Assembly: GCA_030762935.1 (NCBI GenBank)
Contig: CM060883.1
Coordinates: forward strand, 35,797,501-35,861,500
Reading direction: 5' to 3'
DNA: 64,000 bases
Source: Hymenopus coronatus
Taxonomy: Eukaryota > Arthropoda > Insecta > Mantodea > Hymenopodidae
The position numbers and the translations under genes were made by a program. The notes under the pieces were generated by a model. It was not told where the DNA came from. It searched no databases and saw only the letters and a list, made by a program, of their open reading frames with translations. Each line of letters opens with the position of its first letter. Within the stretch, counting starts at the first letter, position 1. Shown piece after piece: positions 1-10,851 of the stretch.

Positions 1-350
1 ATATAAATATTTGAGTTCTTACGTGTTGGGTAATTATGTATATTGTCACAGGTAGTAAGATCATTATTATATTTCTTGACATACAAGAGGCAGGCCAGAA
101 CGTACGTCGACGGTAAAGTAAGTATACCAGATTGAATAAAAAGTGGTTTACAACGAGTCCTGGGTGAAGCTCCATAACTTAACCTTAAAGCTCTCTTCTG
201 TAAAATAAAAACTCGTAATGCTGAAGCGTGGTTACCCCAGAGCAAAAGCCCATAATTCAGATGATTATGAATGTGCCCCTAATAGGCTGAAATTAAAGAT
301 GCTTCATTAATATTGTCTTAAGTATTCGTAGCACAAACAATCCCTTACTT
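1..350. other. Unassigned AT-rich DNA
   Basis: No ORF, tRNA-like head or HL repeat landmark is visible here. Confidence 0.5.
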
Positions 351-353
351 TTT

Positions 354-497
354 TACTTTCTCTAGCACCGTATGTACAATGTACATAGGGATAGAGAAGT
401 ATTGCATTCCACTCAAAAATTTGATGTCGAGATTTCACAGGAAATACATGTTTTAGGACGCCCTGAATCCAAAAAAAGCATTTCCAGAAAAAGGTCC

Positions 498-531
<34 letters not shown>

Positions 532-945
532 GAACACGATAACTGAAAAACGAAAAGTAGCTAAAATACCAAACTTGGTATTTAAGTTCAGGGATGCGAC
601 ACGAAGATTTTCAGAAAAATCCCCCCCACCCCAAACTACCCTTTATATGGAACTTTTTTCGAAAATTTTGATTCTCTTAAAAATGGCTCTAACGATTTTG
701 ATTAGAATATCGTATATTAAAGATATTTACCTGAAAAAAAATGTATATCTTGAATTTTCTGGGAATAGCTTCTAAAGACCTGTTTATTCTGGGTGAATTT
801 TGCTTAATTTGGCATAACTGCTAAACCGTAAGAGATAGACAAAAACTTGCTATACAAAAAATGTACGCCTTGTTAAAATACACAATCCACGTCATATACA
901 TTATTTTTCGTGGAGCTTACCGTTTTCGAGGTGTTCATTTTTAAG
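354..945 (+). mobile_element. HL repeat, 5' two thirds, subfamily B
   Basis: Starts with ACTTTCTCTAGC and a palindrome around GTACAATGTAC, the form that marks subfamily B. It runs through the GT tract (500-533), the CCCCCCCACCCC stretch and the conserved body. It stops inside the body at about 945, where an opposite-strand piece begins. The ORFs across it are chance frames of the repeat. Confidence 0.88.
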
Positions 946-949
946 AAAA

Positions 950-1242
950 ACAATATTTTCAAAAATGTTTCCATATAAAAGGTAGTTTGGGGTGGGGGGA
1001 TTTTCTTACACATCTTTGTATCGCATTCTTGAACGATGAAATGCTAAGTTTGGTATTTAATGGTGTTTTAGTTTTTGAGCTATGTTGACCATGGACATAC
1101 ACACGGACCTTTTTCTAAAAATGTTTTTTTTATTCAGGAGACTCAAAAGATATTATTTTCGGTGAAATCTCGTTATCGAATCTTTTAGTGCAATGCAATA
1201 CTTTCTCTACACACTATCTCCATAGTACGTGTAGAAAAAGTA
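950..1242 (-). mobile_element. HL repeat, 5' third, inverted to its neighbour
   Basis: Reads in reverse from the G-run (GGGGTGGGGGGA) through the GGTGAAATCTCG landmark to GTAGAAAAAGT at the outer end. Together with the preceding copy it makes an inverted pair with both 5' ends outward. Confidence 0.85.
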
Positions 1243-1273
1243 ATTATAAATTTGTTATGAACAAACTGGAGTT

Positions 1274-1442
1274 TGGCGAGGGGGCAGTATGTCAGCCCCA
1301 CATTCAAGACGTGGCGAGTTCGTATCTCGCTTAGGGTGAGTTACTTAAGTTCTATGGACCCCGATATCATTTGAGCATCATTTCACTAATTTCATTCATC
1401 ATCCAATATGACCAACCAGATTAAAAGACGTAAAGCTATTAA
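1274..1442 (+). mobile_element. tRNA-derived SINE, family G
   Basis: A tRNA-like head carries a B-box-like GAGTTCGTATCTC, followed by a body with TTTGAGCATCATTTCAC. The body recurs at 32950-33140. The insertion is flanked by the perfect 11-bp duplication AAACTGGAGTT (1263-1273 and 1443-1453), as expected for LINE-driven retroposition. Confidence 0.8.
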
Positions 1443-1464
1443 AAACTGGAGTTGTTAAGACATG

Positions 1465-1953
1465 TTTAATGTATGTTTTGAGGTCCCCTGAGTAAAAATA
1501 ATTTTAGAAAAAGGTCCGTGTGTCTGTGGGCAACATAGCTCAAAACGAAAAGACTGTTAAATACCAAACTTGGTATCTGTGTTAAGTACCTATCTTCCAT
1601 GATGCGACATGAAGATTTTCAAGAAAATCCCCCAACACAAACTACTCTTTACACTATTATCATTAAAATCATAAAATGTTAATTTATGTTGAAGAGTTTT
1701 ATGAGAAACTGTATCAAAGAGAACCGAATTTCAATCACATAGCGACAGATTTTAACATTTTTGGCTGTCGTTTTTGTTTAGTGTGTATGTTCTTATTTCT
1801 CTTCTACTTAGAGGGAACTAAGTAATAAAACCATTTCTGCTAACTGCTAATATTTATTTCGATTAGTCTGAAGTAGATGGAAACTTTTGTAAGAATAATT
1901 TGTATGAAGAACAAGTAGAAAAAGTCATGGATGGATGGAACACATCAAATTTT
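1465..1953 (+). mobile_element. HL repeat, internally deleted
   Basis: Contains the GGTCCGTGTGTCTGTG block, ACCAAACTTGGTAT and the C-run. It then jumps to the 3' third and ends with AGAAAAAGTCATGGATGGATGGAACACATCAAAT cut into shorter matches of the terminal hairpin. The 5' terminus and the middle are missing. Confidence 0.82.
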
Positions 1954-2780
1954 CTTATAATTTTGACAAGGTCGAATATTTTTTTAAAAAATACTTTTTC
2001 CGCCGAATTCACTGGTGTGAGATACTGGCACGTGAACTAATTTGAAATTAACGTTGAGCTATTTTAGTCAACCCATTTCAGGAACTACTCATTTTTGCCT
2101 ATTCCTAACTCCTAAGATCAGCAAAAATTCCCTTTTGTTTCTCTAACACTACCGCCTCGTTTTCTTGAAAAAAGTAAAAGGTAAAATATTGCCAATGGAG
2201 GCGGACATATCACGCACTACGACCTGCGTAAATCTATTGTGGTTAATATCCCTCCTCCCCCCCCCCCGGAGGAACTATAAAATGAGGGAACCGGCTACAG
2301 ACTACAGAGATGCGCGGAAGTCCCGCCAATAGCCCACTCCACTGTTGGACCCGCAAGACAGAGCGACCAAACGACCCAGTGACCTGGCAGCCCTCTGGTG
2401 TCCATGGTGAGTTTTCTTTCCGTTGAGCATGCATCCGCACCATTTCCCCCAATGCAAAACGATCTTAGAAACACACCTGAAAGATGAGAAAGTAACTTAA
2501 TGTAGCGCATATGATGGAAAGAAGAGCGGGATTGCATACACAACTCCAGAATTCTCCAAAGTGATCAGAAGAAAATACAATATGTTTTATGATCAGTCAC
2601 CAGGAGTCGATATCGGGATCTCTGGAACGCAAGTTGCTATGGTGCCATCTCGCACAATTAAATGTCTTCTACATTATTGTGTAACTATTACATTATTTAC
2701 ACCATTTCCAGCAGTTATTTGTCAAGAATAATTACAATTGACAAAAAATAAGTAATTATTTATTTCTCTGTGTACCCTCC
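1954..2780. other. Unassigned; possible worn SINE head
   Basis: Mostly unassigned. A poly-C tract lies near 2251-2267. GC-richer sequence at 2280-2410 weakly resembles the head and body of SINE B on the minus strand, but is too worn to call. Confidence 0.3.
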
Positions 2781-2784
2781 TCAC

Positions 2785-3010
2785 AGATCGGACTTTCTGG
2801 CCAGCGCTTGTGGCCAGACATTTGTTGAGGAACAGAGGCTTTGGATCAAAGAAAACCCAGGATGGCGATCAGCCCGATGCCTAATGAAATTGAGGAAGAG
2901 GATGATATGAAATGACGGTGAAATAGATGACAGGAAAGATGATTATTTAGCAATTTGTGAAATGAATAGTGGAGGAAGCCGGAGAACGCAGAGAAACCCC
3001 GTCCAGACGC
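2785..3010 (-). mobile_element. SINE B body, head lost
   Basis: Read on the minus strand, the motifs CCGGAGAACGCAGAGAAACC, GATGACAGGAAAGATGAT and ATGATATGAAATG match the body of the long SINE B copies at 3055-3285 and 17243-17610. The tRNA-like head is not present. Confidence 0.6.
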
Positions 3011-3054
3011 TGTTTCGTACACCACAAATCCCTCATTTATATCAAATATATTTT

Positions 3055-3285
3055 TTAGTCGGCTTAGGGGTCAGAAGCCTGTCGGAAACCAACGGCACGA
3101 TACCACAGAATGGGGAACCTAGAACGAGTGGTTGACCCGTAGCTAGGCATGAGCTTGAGGAAATGGATGATACGAAATGCAAGCGAAATGGATGACAGGA
3201 AAGGTGATGATGGAGCAATTAGTGGAATAAGTGGCGGGGAAACCGGAGAACCCAGACGCCGCTTTGTCTATCACAAATTCCACAA
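3055..3285 (-). mobile_element. SINE B, long type, head lost
   Basis: Shares GAGGAAATGGATGATACGAA, GCAAGCGAAATGGATGACAG and GATGATGGAGCAATT with the reverse complement of the 17243-17610 copy. It also has the AACCGGAGAACCC core found in all SINE B copies. The tRNA-like end is truncated at about 3285. Confidence 0.75.
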
Positions 3286-3289
3286 CACA

Positions 3290-4167
3290 TGGCCATGGCA
3301 ATAGTACGAATTCAATTTATAGTATTAAAAAGGTGTGATTTTCTCCCTCTTAGTCAATCGTACTGCTACTAAATTGGAAGCAGAAGTCAAAAAGTTACTT
3401 TACTTATTTGTCTCCTTAAAATTAAAAATGTTTAAATGTTAGAAACTTACGAGCAATGAATAAGGTCACGCAAACTGAAGAAAAACTTTGCACATTGAAA
3501 GATTTTTACGCTGTTAACACCTTTTCTTCTTTGAATCTTTGAATCCTGCTTCTTTCATCGATTCTTTCTTCCCACACCTTCTGCTAGCATCTAAACGAAC
3601 TCATACCCGAAGTTACAAAACACAGCTTCCGAGGTTGGCAGCTAATCAAGAACATTAAATAAATTTGCTATGTTGAATAGCCTGTTCTGAAGCCGCTTCA
3701 GCGCCTGGAGCTGTCACAGTAACGCTTTTATATCGTCTTCACGCACTTCCACATTTTTAGCAATCTTCTCTAACGTAATTTTAGGAAGCCTCTAAATGCT
3801 ACTCCACTTATTCTCAATTTTTTCTTATTCTTCTAAAATGAAAATATGTTGGGAGTCTCTCCCCTATGTCTTCATTTTCAAAGCGGTCATATAATGTGCG
3901 CCCATTTATGTTCTGCCGGAATTTCCTTTTCTGACTTGGATATTATTCTCTCTTCTTCCCGCCCTATCAAATTATATATCAACAATTCTTCTAGGACACT
4001 GCAGCCATTACTATAATTTAAACCGAAGTTATTTTTCTTTGTTGCTTTAGATACATTCTTCTATTATATAGTAAGCCTTTATGGAACAGAATGACTGAAA
4101 ATTCTAAGATAAACAGGATTTAATGTCCGACACCATTCGATGTTTTCTTTTTCTCTTTTCCTCTCTC

Positions 4168-4207
<40 letters not shown>

Positions 4208-4324
4208 AAAACAAATTATGACCAAATTTACTAGATATTTTTGAGATCCCCAGAATTAAAACGTGTGCGTGTGTGTGTATGTCCATGTGCCTGTGTGCCT
4301 ATGAACAGCATAACAATAAAAAAA
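3290..4324. other. Unassigned; CT microsatellite
   Basis: No gene or known repeat recognised. It contains a (CT)n microsatellite at about 4157-4203 and a short GT run at 4265-4280. The minus-strand ORF over it is just the translated dinucleotide run. Confidence 0.5.
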
Positions 4325-4832
4325 ATCTGATGTGTTCCATTCACATGACTTTCTCTATATTCCTGCAACAAACTATTCTTAAAAAACTTATACTTCTGTT
4401 TACTTTATGCTAATCAGAAAAAATTAGTAGAAATAGTATTATTACTTGCTTCCTTGTAAGTAGAAGCGAAATAAAGGATTATCATAGGTTAAAGAGATAG
4501 TCAAAAGCTGGTTGCTATATGACTGAAGTTCCTTTGTTTGTATGGATAGGAGTTGAGAAATTCCTGACAAATATCAAGTTTAGTATTTAACGGTCTTTTC
4601 GTTTTTGAGCTATGCTGCCCACAGACACATAAATACACACGGACACACACACACACACACAGAGACAGACACACATGGACATTTTTCTAAAAATGCTTTT
4701 TTTTTTTTGTATTCAGGGTGTCTTAAGATATGTATTTCCGGTGAAATCTCGGTATTGAATTTTTGGCTGCATTACAATACCTTCTCTGTACACTATATAC
4801 ACAGTACGTATACAGAAAGTAAAATTGTATAT
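4325..4832 (-). mobile_element. HL repeat with middle deleted
   Basis: Begins at the 3' terminus (ATCTGATGTG, loop TTCCATT, CACATGACTTTCTCTA) and ends at the 5' terminus. At about 4570 it jumps from the GAGTTGAGAAATTCCTG block straight to AAGTTTAGTATTTAACGG, so about 370 bp of the body is missing. Confidence 0.9.
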
Positions 4833-5561
4833 CTTGAAATTTCTGAAAATATCTTCTGAAGACCTGTTCATTCTGGATGAATTTTGCTGAATAGCTGGTA
4901 AACTGGTAAACTGTAAGAGATAGACCAAAACATACTTAACAAAAATTCTAGAGCTCGTTAAAAGACACAATTTATGTTATATATTTATACATTTTTTCGT
5001 GGAGTTGACCGTTTTTTTAGATTTCCCTTGTTATTCGTTTCAGTTTTAAAGTACTTTTACTTTCCTGATAACGGAAATTTGTCAACTCCTAACCATACAA
5101 ACAAAGGAACTTCAATCACATAAGAACCAGATTTTAAAAGATTCTACTATCGCTTTAGCCTATGGTATGCTTACAAGAAAGCAAATATTAAGACGCTCTT
5201 TAACTGCTATGGTTCGAGGCATACCATTCTATACTGGGCGTGAAAGATCACTTAATTTTGCTCAGAGGTCTCTCTATCAGGCTTGAGGTTCTTTTACGTG
5301 CCATAAATCTACGACATGGGACCCACAGCTTTATTTCCCTTCCGAAAGAAGCCATGCCACGGATTTTTATGGCAGAAAAATCCATCGTCCTCCGCCGGGT
5401 TTGAACCCGCAACCTTGGATATGTGAAGTTAGTATGGTAACCATTATACCACGGAGGGTAACGTTTTTCGATTAGTATGAAGTACATAGAAGAATAAGCT
5501 TTTTAACAAGAAGTTGTTGCAGAGGTGTAGAGAAAGTCATGTGAATGGAACACATCAGATT
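4833..5561 (+). mobile_element. HL repeat 3' half, split by SINE A
   Basis: Abuts the 5' end of the preceding minus copy without spacer. It runs through GTAAGAGATAGAC, CGTGGAGTTGACCG and TACAAACAAAGGAAC to the TAGAGAAAGTCATGTG terminal hairpin. A SINE A (5190-5460) interrupts it. Confidence 0.88.
5190..5460 (-). mobile_element. tRNA-derived SINE, family A
   Basis: On the minus strand the head has an A-box-like TGGTATAATGG and a B box GGGTTCAAACCC. A body follows with GATGGATTTTTCTGCC, GGAAGGGAAATAAAGC and CACTTAATTTTGCTC (reverse). A second copy is at 6255-6522 and a shorter one at 50888-51010. The acceptor arms do not pair, so this is not a functional tRNA. Confidence 0.85.
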
Positions 5562-5963
5562 TTTTCCCCGTTCTATTTCATACCCATGTTTAATACTCCT
5601 GTTATATGCATGGTGGTTTGCGTCATCAGGAGTTTATCATTTAAACGGCTTTGCCTATGGCTACGCTAGAGGCAATTTCCTCGTGTGAGAGATTATATAT
5701 CTTTATGAAACAAGGAGTCAAACCACACCAAGTTTTATCTAAATGGTGTTTTGCGTATATGCAAATAAGGTTTGAAGTATCGATTTGACGAGAAAATGTT
5801 TCATCATATAAATTTCAGGCAGGTTTAATTTCCAGTACTACCACTGCCAATATGCGTCATTTTAAGCGTTTATTTTAATCAGCGTTAATTAACTATGTTT
5901 CACACCTACGCAAGATGAGATTGAACTATTTGAGCAGAGAACTGATAATGCTATGGGGGGGGG
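5562..5963. other. Unassigned spacer
   Basis: No landmark of the HL or SINE families is seen. A short G run lies just before 5964. Confidence 0.45.
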
Positions 5964-6705
5964 ATCTGTGTTTTCCATTCACATGGCTTTCTCTTCTTGA
6001 AAGCATATTCTTCTTTCTACTTCATGCTTATCGAGATAAACATTAGCAAGAGTATTTGTATTACTCAGTCACTTCTAGGTAAAAGGACAATACGAGAATA
6101 TGATAATCAAATCGTTTAAAAGCAGGTCACTATGTGATGGTATTGAAATGTCCTTCATTGCATGAACAGAATGAATAAAAATGAATGTCGCCTTACAATT
6201 TGAGAAAAGTTGCCAACAAAAAATGAGAAAAATGTAAATGGCGTGTTATTTATGGACGCTCTTTAACTGATGCGGTTCTCAGCGTCCCATTCTAAATTGG
6301 GCGTGAAAGACCACTTAATTTTGCTCAGAGGCCTCTCTATCAGGTTTGAGGTTCTTTTACGAGCCGTAAATCAACGACACGGGACCAACGGCTTTACTTA
6401 CCTTCCGATAGAAGCCATGGTAAGGATTTTTATACCCGAAAAATCTATCGTCCTCCTCCGAGTTTGAACCCGCGACCTTGGGCGTATGAAGTTAGCATTG
6501 TAGCCATTACAACATGGAGGGCGCCTAAAAAAAGAAATAAGGAAAATTTAACTGTGCGTTTTAACGACATTTACATTTTAGTAAGCTTTTGCCTACCTTA
6601 AGGTTTACAAATTATGGAAAAGAATCAGAATGAATAAGATGTTAAAGGCCACTCCTAAAAAATTTAATACATACATTTTATTTTTCATGTCATATATATT
6701 TAATT
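5964..6705 (-). mobile_element. HL repeat, 3' two thirds, split by SINE A
   Basis: Starts with a diverged terminal hairpin (ATCTGTGTTTTCCATTCACATGG) and keeps ACATTAGCA and GTTTACAAATTATG. SINE A at 6255-6522 interrupts it. It breaks off near 6705 where a plus-strand piece begins, so the 5' end is lost. Confidence 0.78.
6255..6522 (-). mobile_element. tRNA-derived SINE, family A
   Basis: Near-identical layout to the 5190-5460 copy. It has the GACGCTCTTTAACTG end, CACTTAATTTTGCTCAGAGG, the B box seen in reverse as GAGTTTGAACCCGCGACC, and the worn head ending TACAACATGGAGGGC. It sits inside an HL repeat. Confidence 0.85.
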
Positions 6706-7281
6706 AAATTAGTTTTCGAAATTTTTGTTTTTCTTAGAAATGGCTCTAACGATTTTGATTAAAATACCACATATTAAAGCCATTTCTATCACATATAAAA
6801 TGTATATCTTGAATTTTCTGGGAATATCCTCTTAAGACTACCTTATTCTGAATGAATTTTACGAATTTTGCATAACTGCTACACCGTAAGAGATGAACAA
6901 AACTTACCACACAAAAATGTAGAGCAAATTAAAACACACAATTTATGTATAGACATTTTTTTCGTGGATTTGAGCGTTTTTGAGATATTCATTTCTATTG
7001 GTTTCAGCTTTGAAAAACTTATACTTTTCTCATACAGCAATTTGTCAACTCTTATCCATACAAACAAAGGAACTTCAGTCACGTAGCAACCAGCTTTGGG
7101 CTATCACTTTAATCTATGGTACTTACTTATTTCACTTCTATTTACAAGGAAGCAAGTAATACGACTATTTCTGCTAATTTTTTTTTTCACGATTAGCACG
7201 AGGAAAATAGATGCATAAGCTTTTTAATAATATGTTTTGCAGAGATGTAGAGAAAGGCATGTGAATGGAGCATGTCAGATT
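6706..7281 (+). mobile_element. HL repeat, 3' half
   Basis: Starts in the TTTTCGAAA / ATGGCTCTAACGATTTTGAT block and runs to the 3' hairpin (CATGTGAATGGAGCATGTCAGAT). Joined tail-out to the preceding minus copy, so the 3' ends face outward. Confidence 0.88.
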
Positions 7282-7285
7282 TTTA

Positions 7286-7388
7286 ATTCAGGTGACCTTA
7301 AAATATACATTTCCTTTAAAACCCTGATTACAAATGTGTGGTGGAACGAAGCATTTCCTCTACCTATTATACGTAGAGAAGGCAAAAG
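7286..7388 (-). mobile_element. HL repeat, solo 5' end (~100 bp)
   Basis: ATTCAGGTGACCTTAAAATA at its inner end and TACGTAGAGAAGGCAAAAG at its outer end match only the last ~110 bp of an HL 5' end. It begins right after the 3' end of the preceding copy. Similar solo ends occur at five other places. Confidence 0.7.
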
Positions 7389-7489
7389 AAATAGTTGAGA
7401 GAGACAGAATAGCCAGATGCCATAAAGTAAAAAGAGATAAAAGACAGGAGGAAGCAAAGGATATAAAAGAAGAAAGCGGAGATGAAACA

Positions 7490-7675
7490 TATTTTGCCCC
7501 TTTTATACTGTTTCGTACATTCCACCCTTCTTCCATGAAAAAGCTTTTAATGGCACTACTGAGAATAAGGGAGAACAGCGGAGAGAAACCTTATCTAGGT
7601 AGCACACTTCAACTGAGAATTGAACTCAAAACCTCTTGAACATGAGGCAGTTGTATTATCCCACAACAAAGAGGT
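7490..7675 (-). mobile_element. Possible worn tRNA-derived SINE
   Basis: Reverse strand at 7615-7670 reads as a tRNA-like head with a B-box-like GAGTTCAATTCTC and an A-box-like TGGGATAATAC. The flanking body (GGGAGAACAGCGGAGAG) is not shared clearly with the other families. Confidence 0.4.
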
Positions 7676-7796
7676 GAGTTGTGAAAAGAGTTTTTATTTA
7701 TATAGATGGTGTTTTGTTGGTTTTAATACAAACGTTAATTGTAGATTCCATATGAATTTCCGAAGCTACCAATGCGACAAAAACATATGTTAGATG

Positions 7797-8290
7797 TTAT
7801 TATGAACTGGATGGTTCCGCGGTAAAGTGTAGGGCTCGCATTGGGGAGGTACGGGATTCGATACCCAGTGGTCACCTACTTTGACCATAAGTTAGACGAA
7901 TACAGTGGTAATGTAGTCCACTACGATTTCGTTTCTCTCAATTCTTCTCGTTTCATTTCCTTCTTTCATTTTGTAGGTTGACTTCGGGACTGAGAGACAG
8001 TTGGTGTCGGACATATGGCGCAGAGGCTTGCACATTGGGAATTCTCGGATCTGACGGACGTTAGGCTTTGGAAACTCCACTATTGGTTCGAGTATTCAAC
8101 AGTTCCGTTGGAGGAGCCTCTGGACGGATGCTCAAGCCTGTATTGTTAATAAACCCTGTCGGTGCGCCCAAAGTCCTCTGCCTTCCTTCACCCCAGCCGC
8201 TCATACCCGGGATGCATGCCCAAAAGATCCATTGGGGATCGAGCTGGTTAGCTCTCTCATTGGGTTGCTTTGTCAGGTTATGTGTTAGGT
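7797..8290 (+). mobile_element. tRNA-derived SINE, D-like, ~490 bp
   Basis: Head GGTTCCGCGGTAAAGTGTAG with B box GGGATTCGATACCC, then a body that shares TAGACGAATAC and a T/C-rich TTCATTTCC stretch with the 16624-17110 element. Long and GC-richer than its surroundings. The downstream frames carry no recognisable protein. Confidence 0.55.
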
Positions 8291-8544
8291 AAAAAGGACA
8301 AAATAATTCAACACGTCGCCAGGAAAGCTTCAGTTCTTATTTTAAGGACAAAATAATTTAATTAGATTTAAAGAGCCTTACAAAGCATTGTCTTGTTTAT
8401 TGAATTTAATATTATTTGCCAAAGGGGAAAAAGTCCCTGAAAGGACTGTGTTATCGTATCTGTTTTAAACTGAATGTGTGCTACAGAGAAACAGCTGAGC
8501 ATATCAGCAATACCTCCCTTGCTCCTCATTCCCTAGGAAGCAGT

Positions 8545-8743
8545 GTGAAACAGTTTCGTTTCGTAATCGGCTAGGACTTACAAGCCAATACCTAAGGTTC
8601 AGAAGCCAATGGCACGAACCACAGAATGAGTGGCAGGAGAAACCGGAGAAAACCCGCCATGACTCCCACATGCGGACACTTGGGATCGAACCCGGGCCGC
8701 CTAGATAGGAGACGAACGGTCTAACCACTCACCCACTTGTGGG
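8545..8743 (-). mobile_element. SINE B, tRNA head present
   Basis: On the minus strand the head carries GTTAGACCGTTCG and B box GGGTTCGATCCCAAG, then the AACCGGAGAAAACCC core in reverse. The tail carries CTAGGACTTACAAG, shared in reverse with the end of the 17243-17610 copy. Confidence 0.8.
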
Positions 8744-8752
8744 AAACAGTAC

Positions 8753-8928
8753 TAAACTTAAATACTAAGTTTGTTATTTAACGAATTTTTCGTTTTTGAG
8801 CATCCACACACAGACCTTTTTCTAAAAATGTTCTTTTATACATGGGGTGTCAAAACATATATATCCGGTGAAATCTCGGTATCGAATTTTTGGGTGGAGT
8901 GCAATACCTTCTTTATACACTATATAGT
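8753..8928 (-). mobile_element. HL repeat, 5' fragment
   Basis: ACTTAAATACTAAGTTTG, CGTTTTTGAGC and GGTGAAATCTCGGTATCG in order identify the 5' part. It stops at CACTATATAG. A short GTACATAGTACGT at 9201-9215 could be its separated outer end, with 8929-9200 inserted between. Confidence 0.75.
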
Positions 8929-9234
8929 TTTCTCCAAAACATGACAACCCTCAAACGGAACGTTCTCCCCTTCCCTTGGGCAATAACTATTGTAAACACG
9001 AGACGAAGCTGTAGTAGGGCGTGAGGTAATGAAGTAAAATCTGTTTCCTGGAGATACTGCTTGCAAGTCGAGAAGCGCACCTCAGTTAAGGGATTAGTAA
9101 TTAGAAGACTTGGCATAAATGAGAGTTGGTTTCCAACCGCAAATTTTAGGCCCATTTTGGAAGAAGAGTGGGGGAGAGTCATCATGTGCTGAAAAATACC
9201 GTACATAGTACGTTAGAACTCTTCCTCCATGGCA

Positions 9235-9470
9235 CAGCTCACTAACAGCCTTGGCCTGCCGCTGCGTCCCCCATCTCTGTCCATGTCAGAAGTCATGGAT
9301 GTGCTGCAGTAAATGCAGGCGAATTCTCCATCAAGTAGCTCCTCAATTGGCCCCCCAAGGACCTCATGAGGCTGAGTGCCAGAGGGGGTAAAATCCCCAC
9401 GCCGGTACTGGGAATCGAACCCAGGTCTCCTTGGTAAGCAGCAACGCTACCGCTGCGCTAAGGAGACGAC
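9235..9470 (-). mobile_element. tRNA-derived SINE, family E
   Basis: Minus-strand head TCTCCTTAGCGCAGCGGTAG (A box) and GGGTTCGATTCCC (B box), then a GC-rich body with CACTCAGCCTCATGAGGTCC. The acceptor ends do not pair (GTCTCCT against ACCGGCG), so a tRNA-derived SINE is favoured over a real tRNA gene. It is the only copy here. Confidence 0.65.
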
Positions 9471-9489
9471 CTAGTAGTTAGAGAAAGAA

Positions 9490-9600
9490 CTTAATTTCTC
9501 AATAAAGACTAGTTCGAACTCTCAACCTCGCAAATGCGGGGTACAGGTGAAACTGCTTGAACCATACTGCTCGGTTTGAAACTAATTTCTATTCACTCTT
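9490..9600 (-). mobile_element. Possible tRNA-like SINE remnant
   Basis: The minus strand reads AGCAGTATGGTTCAAGCAG and later GAGAGTTCGAACTAG, resembling A and B boxes at tRNA spacing. There is no second copy to confirm it. Confidence 0.3.
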
Positions 9601-10040
9601 AGCTTGATCCGCGCCGAAACGGATTCACGTGACCAGTGCACCGTGGTACAACACAGTAGTATTGCGCGCAAGAATGTAATCCCATGCTAACAATCTAAAT
9701 TACAGAATGAATTTATTCTTAAATTGTATAATATTGTATACAAATACCTAAGAGTTAAATTGACGCAGACTTGTACCGTTTAACAGAGTTACAAGTCCTA
9801 ACGGTTGCTACTGTGCAGAATTATAGAGGACGGTCTCCGTGAATTTGCTCTCGCATCTTCGTCGAGTTACGTAAAACATAAGGCTGGTAAACTGCTGACT
9901 AATAATGTAAAACTATAGTGTTGAATGTTTATTGTAAATTTTGCGAGAAATATCCAAAATTTCCCGAGAACGAAGTGGTGAAAGTAACATTTGAGCTCAC
10001 CGGTGCACTGGTTACAAATATAAATATTCTTAACGGAGAA
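9600..10040. other. Unassigned
   Basis: Slightly GC-richer sequence at 9600-9680 (GATCCGCGCCGAAACGG). No ORF or repeat match recognised. Confidence 0.4.
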
Positions 10041-10851
10041 ATCTGATGTGCTCTATTAACATTACTTTCTGTACATCTCTGTAACAAAGCTTATGCTTCT
10101 ATTTACTTCACGCTAATCGAAAAAAAATAGCAGAAATAGTCTTATTACTTGCTTCCTTGCAAGTAGAAGCGAAATAAGGGAGATCATAGGTTAAAGTGAT
10201 AGACAAAAGCTGGTTGCTATGTGACTGAAGTTCATTTGTTTGTATGGACAGGAGTTGACAAGTTCCCGTATGAGAAAAGTATAAGTTTTTTAAAGCTGAA
10301 ACCTATAACAAGGGATATCTAAAAAACGATCAGCTCCACGAAAAAAATGTATATGACATAAATTGTGTGTTTTATTGAGATGTACATATTTTGTGTAGTA
10401 AGTTTTTGTCTATCTCTTATGGTTTACCAGTTATGTAAAATTCAATAAAAATCATCCAGAATAAAGAGGTCTTTAGAGGCTACTCCCAGAAAATTCAAGA
10501 TATACATTTAATTTGTCATGTAAATTTCTTAAATATAAAAGATTTTAATCAAAATCGTTACAGCCCTTTTTTGAGAAAATGGAAATGGGGGGATTTTATT
10601 GAAAATCTTCCTGTCGCATCCTTAGAAGATATGGTATTTAACGGTCTTTTCGTTTTTCAGTTATGATGTTCACAGACGCACACGCAGACTAACAGACACA
10701 CACACACACACATGGACTTTTTTCTGAAAATGCTTTTTTTTATTCAGGGGGTCCCAAAACATGCATTTCTGGTGAAATCTTGGTATCGAATTTTTGGGTG
10801 GAATATATACTTCATCTATACTATTTACATAGCACATGTAGAGATGGTAAA
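10041..10851 (-). mobile_element. HL repeat, near full length
   Basis: Both termini are present: ATCTGATGTG / CTTTCTGTA at the 3' end and CATGTAGAGATGGTAAAAT at the 5' end. The body is complete apart from small gaps. The AC run lies at 10692-10711. Confidence 0.92.

Noticed and set aside
354..1242. Cut-and-paste transposon with simple terminal inverted repeats
   Set aside because: The inverted repeat ACTTTCTCTA is not terminal at the 3' end, where a conserved hairpin lies outside it, and no target duplications are seen.
4104..4286. Minus ORF with an Arg-Glu repeat
   Set aside because: It is the translated (CT)n microsatellite.
5365..5460. tRNA gene on the minus strand
   Set aside because: A and B boxes are present but the acceptor ends do not pair, and the same unit with a long body recurs at 6255, so it is a SINE.
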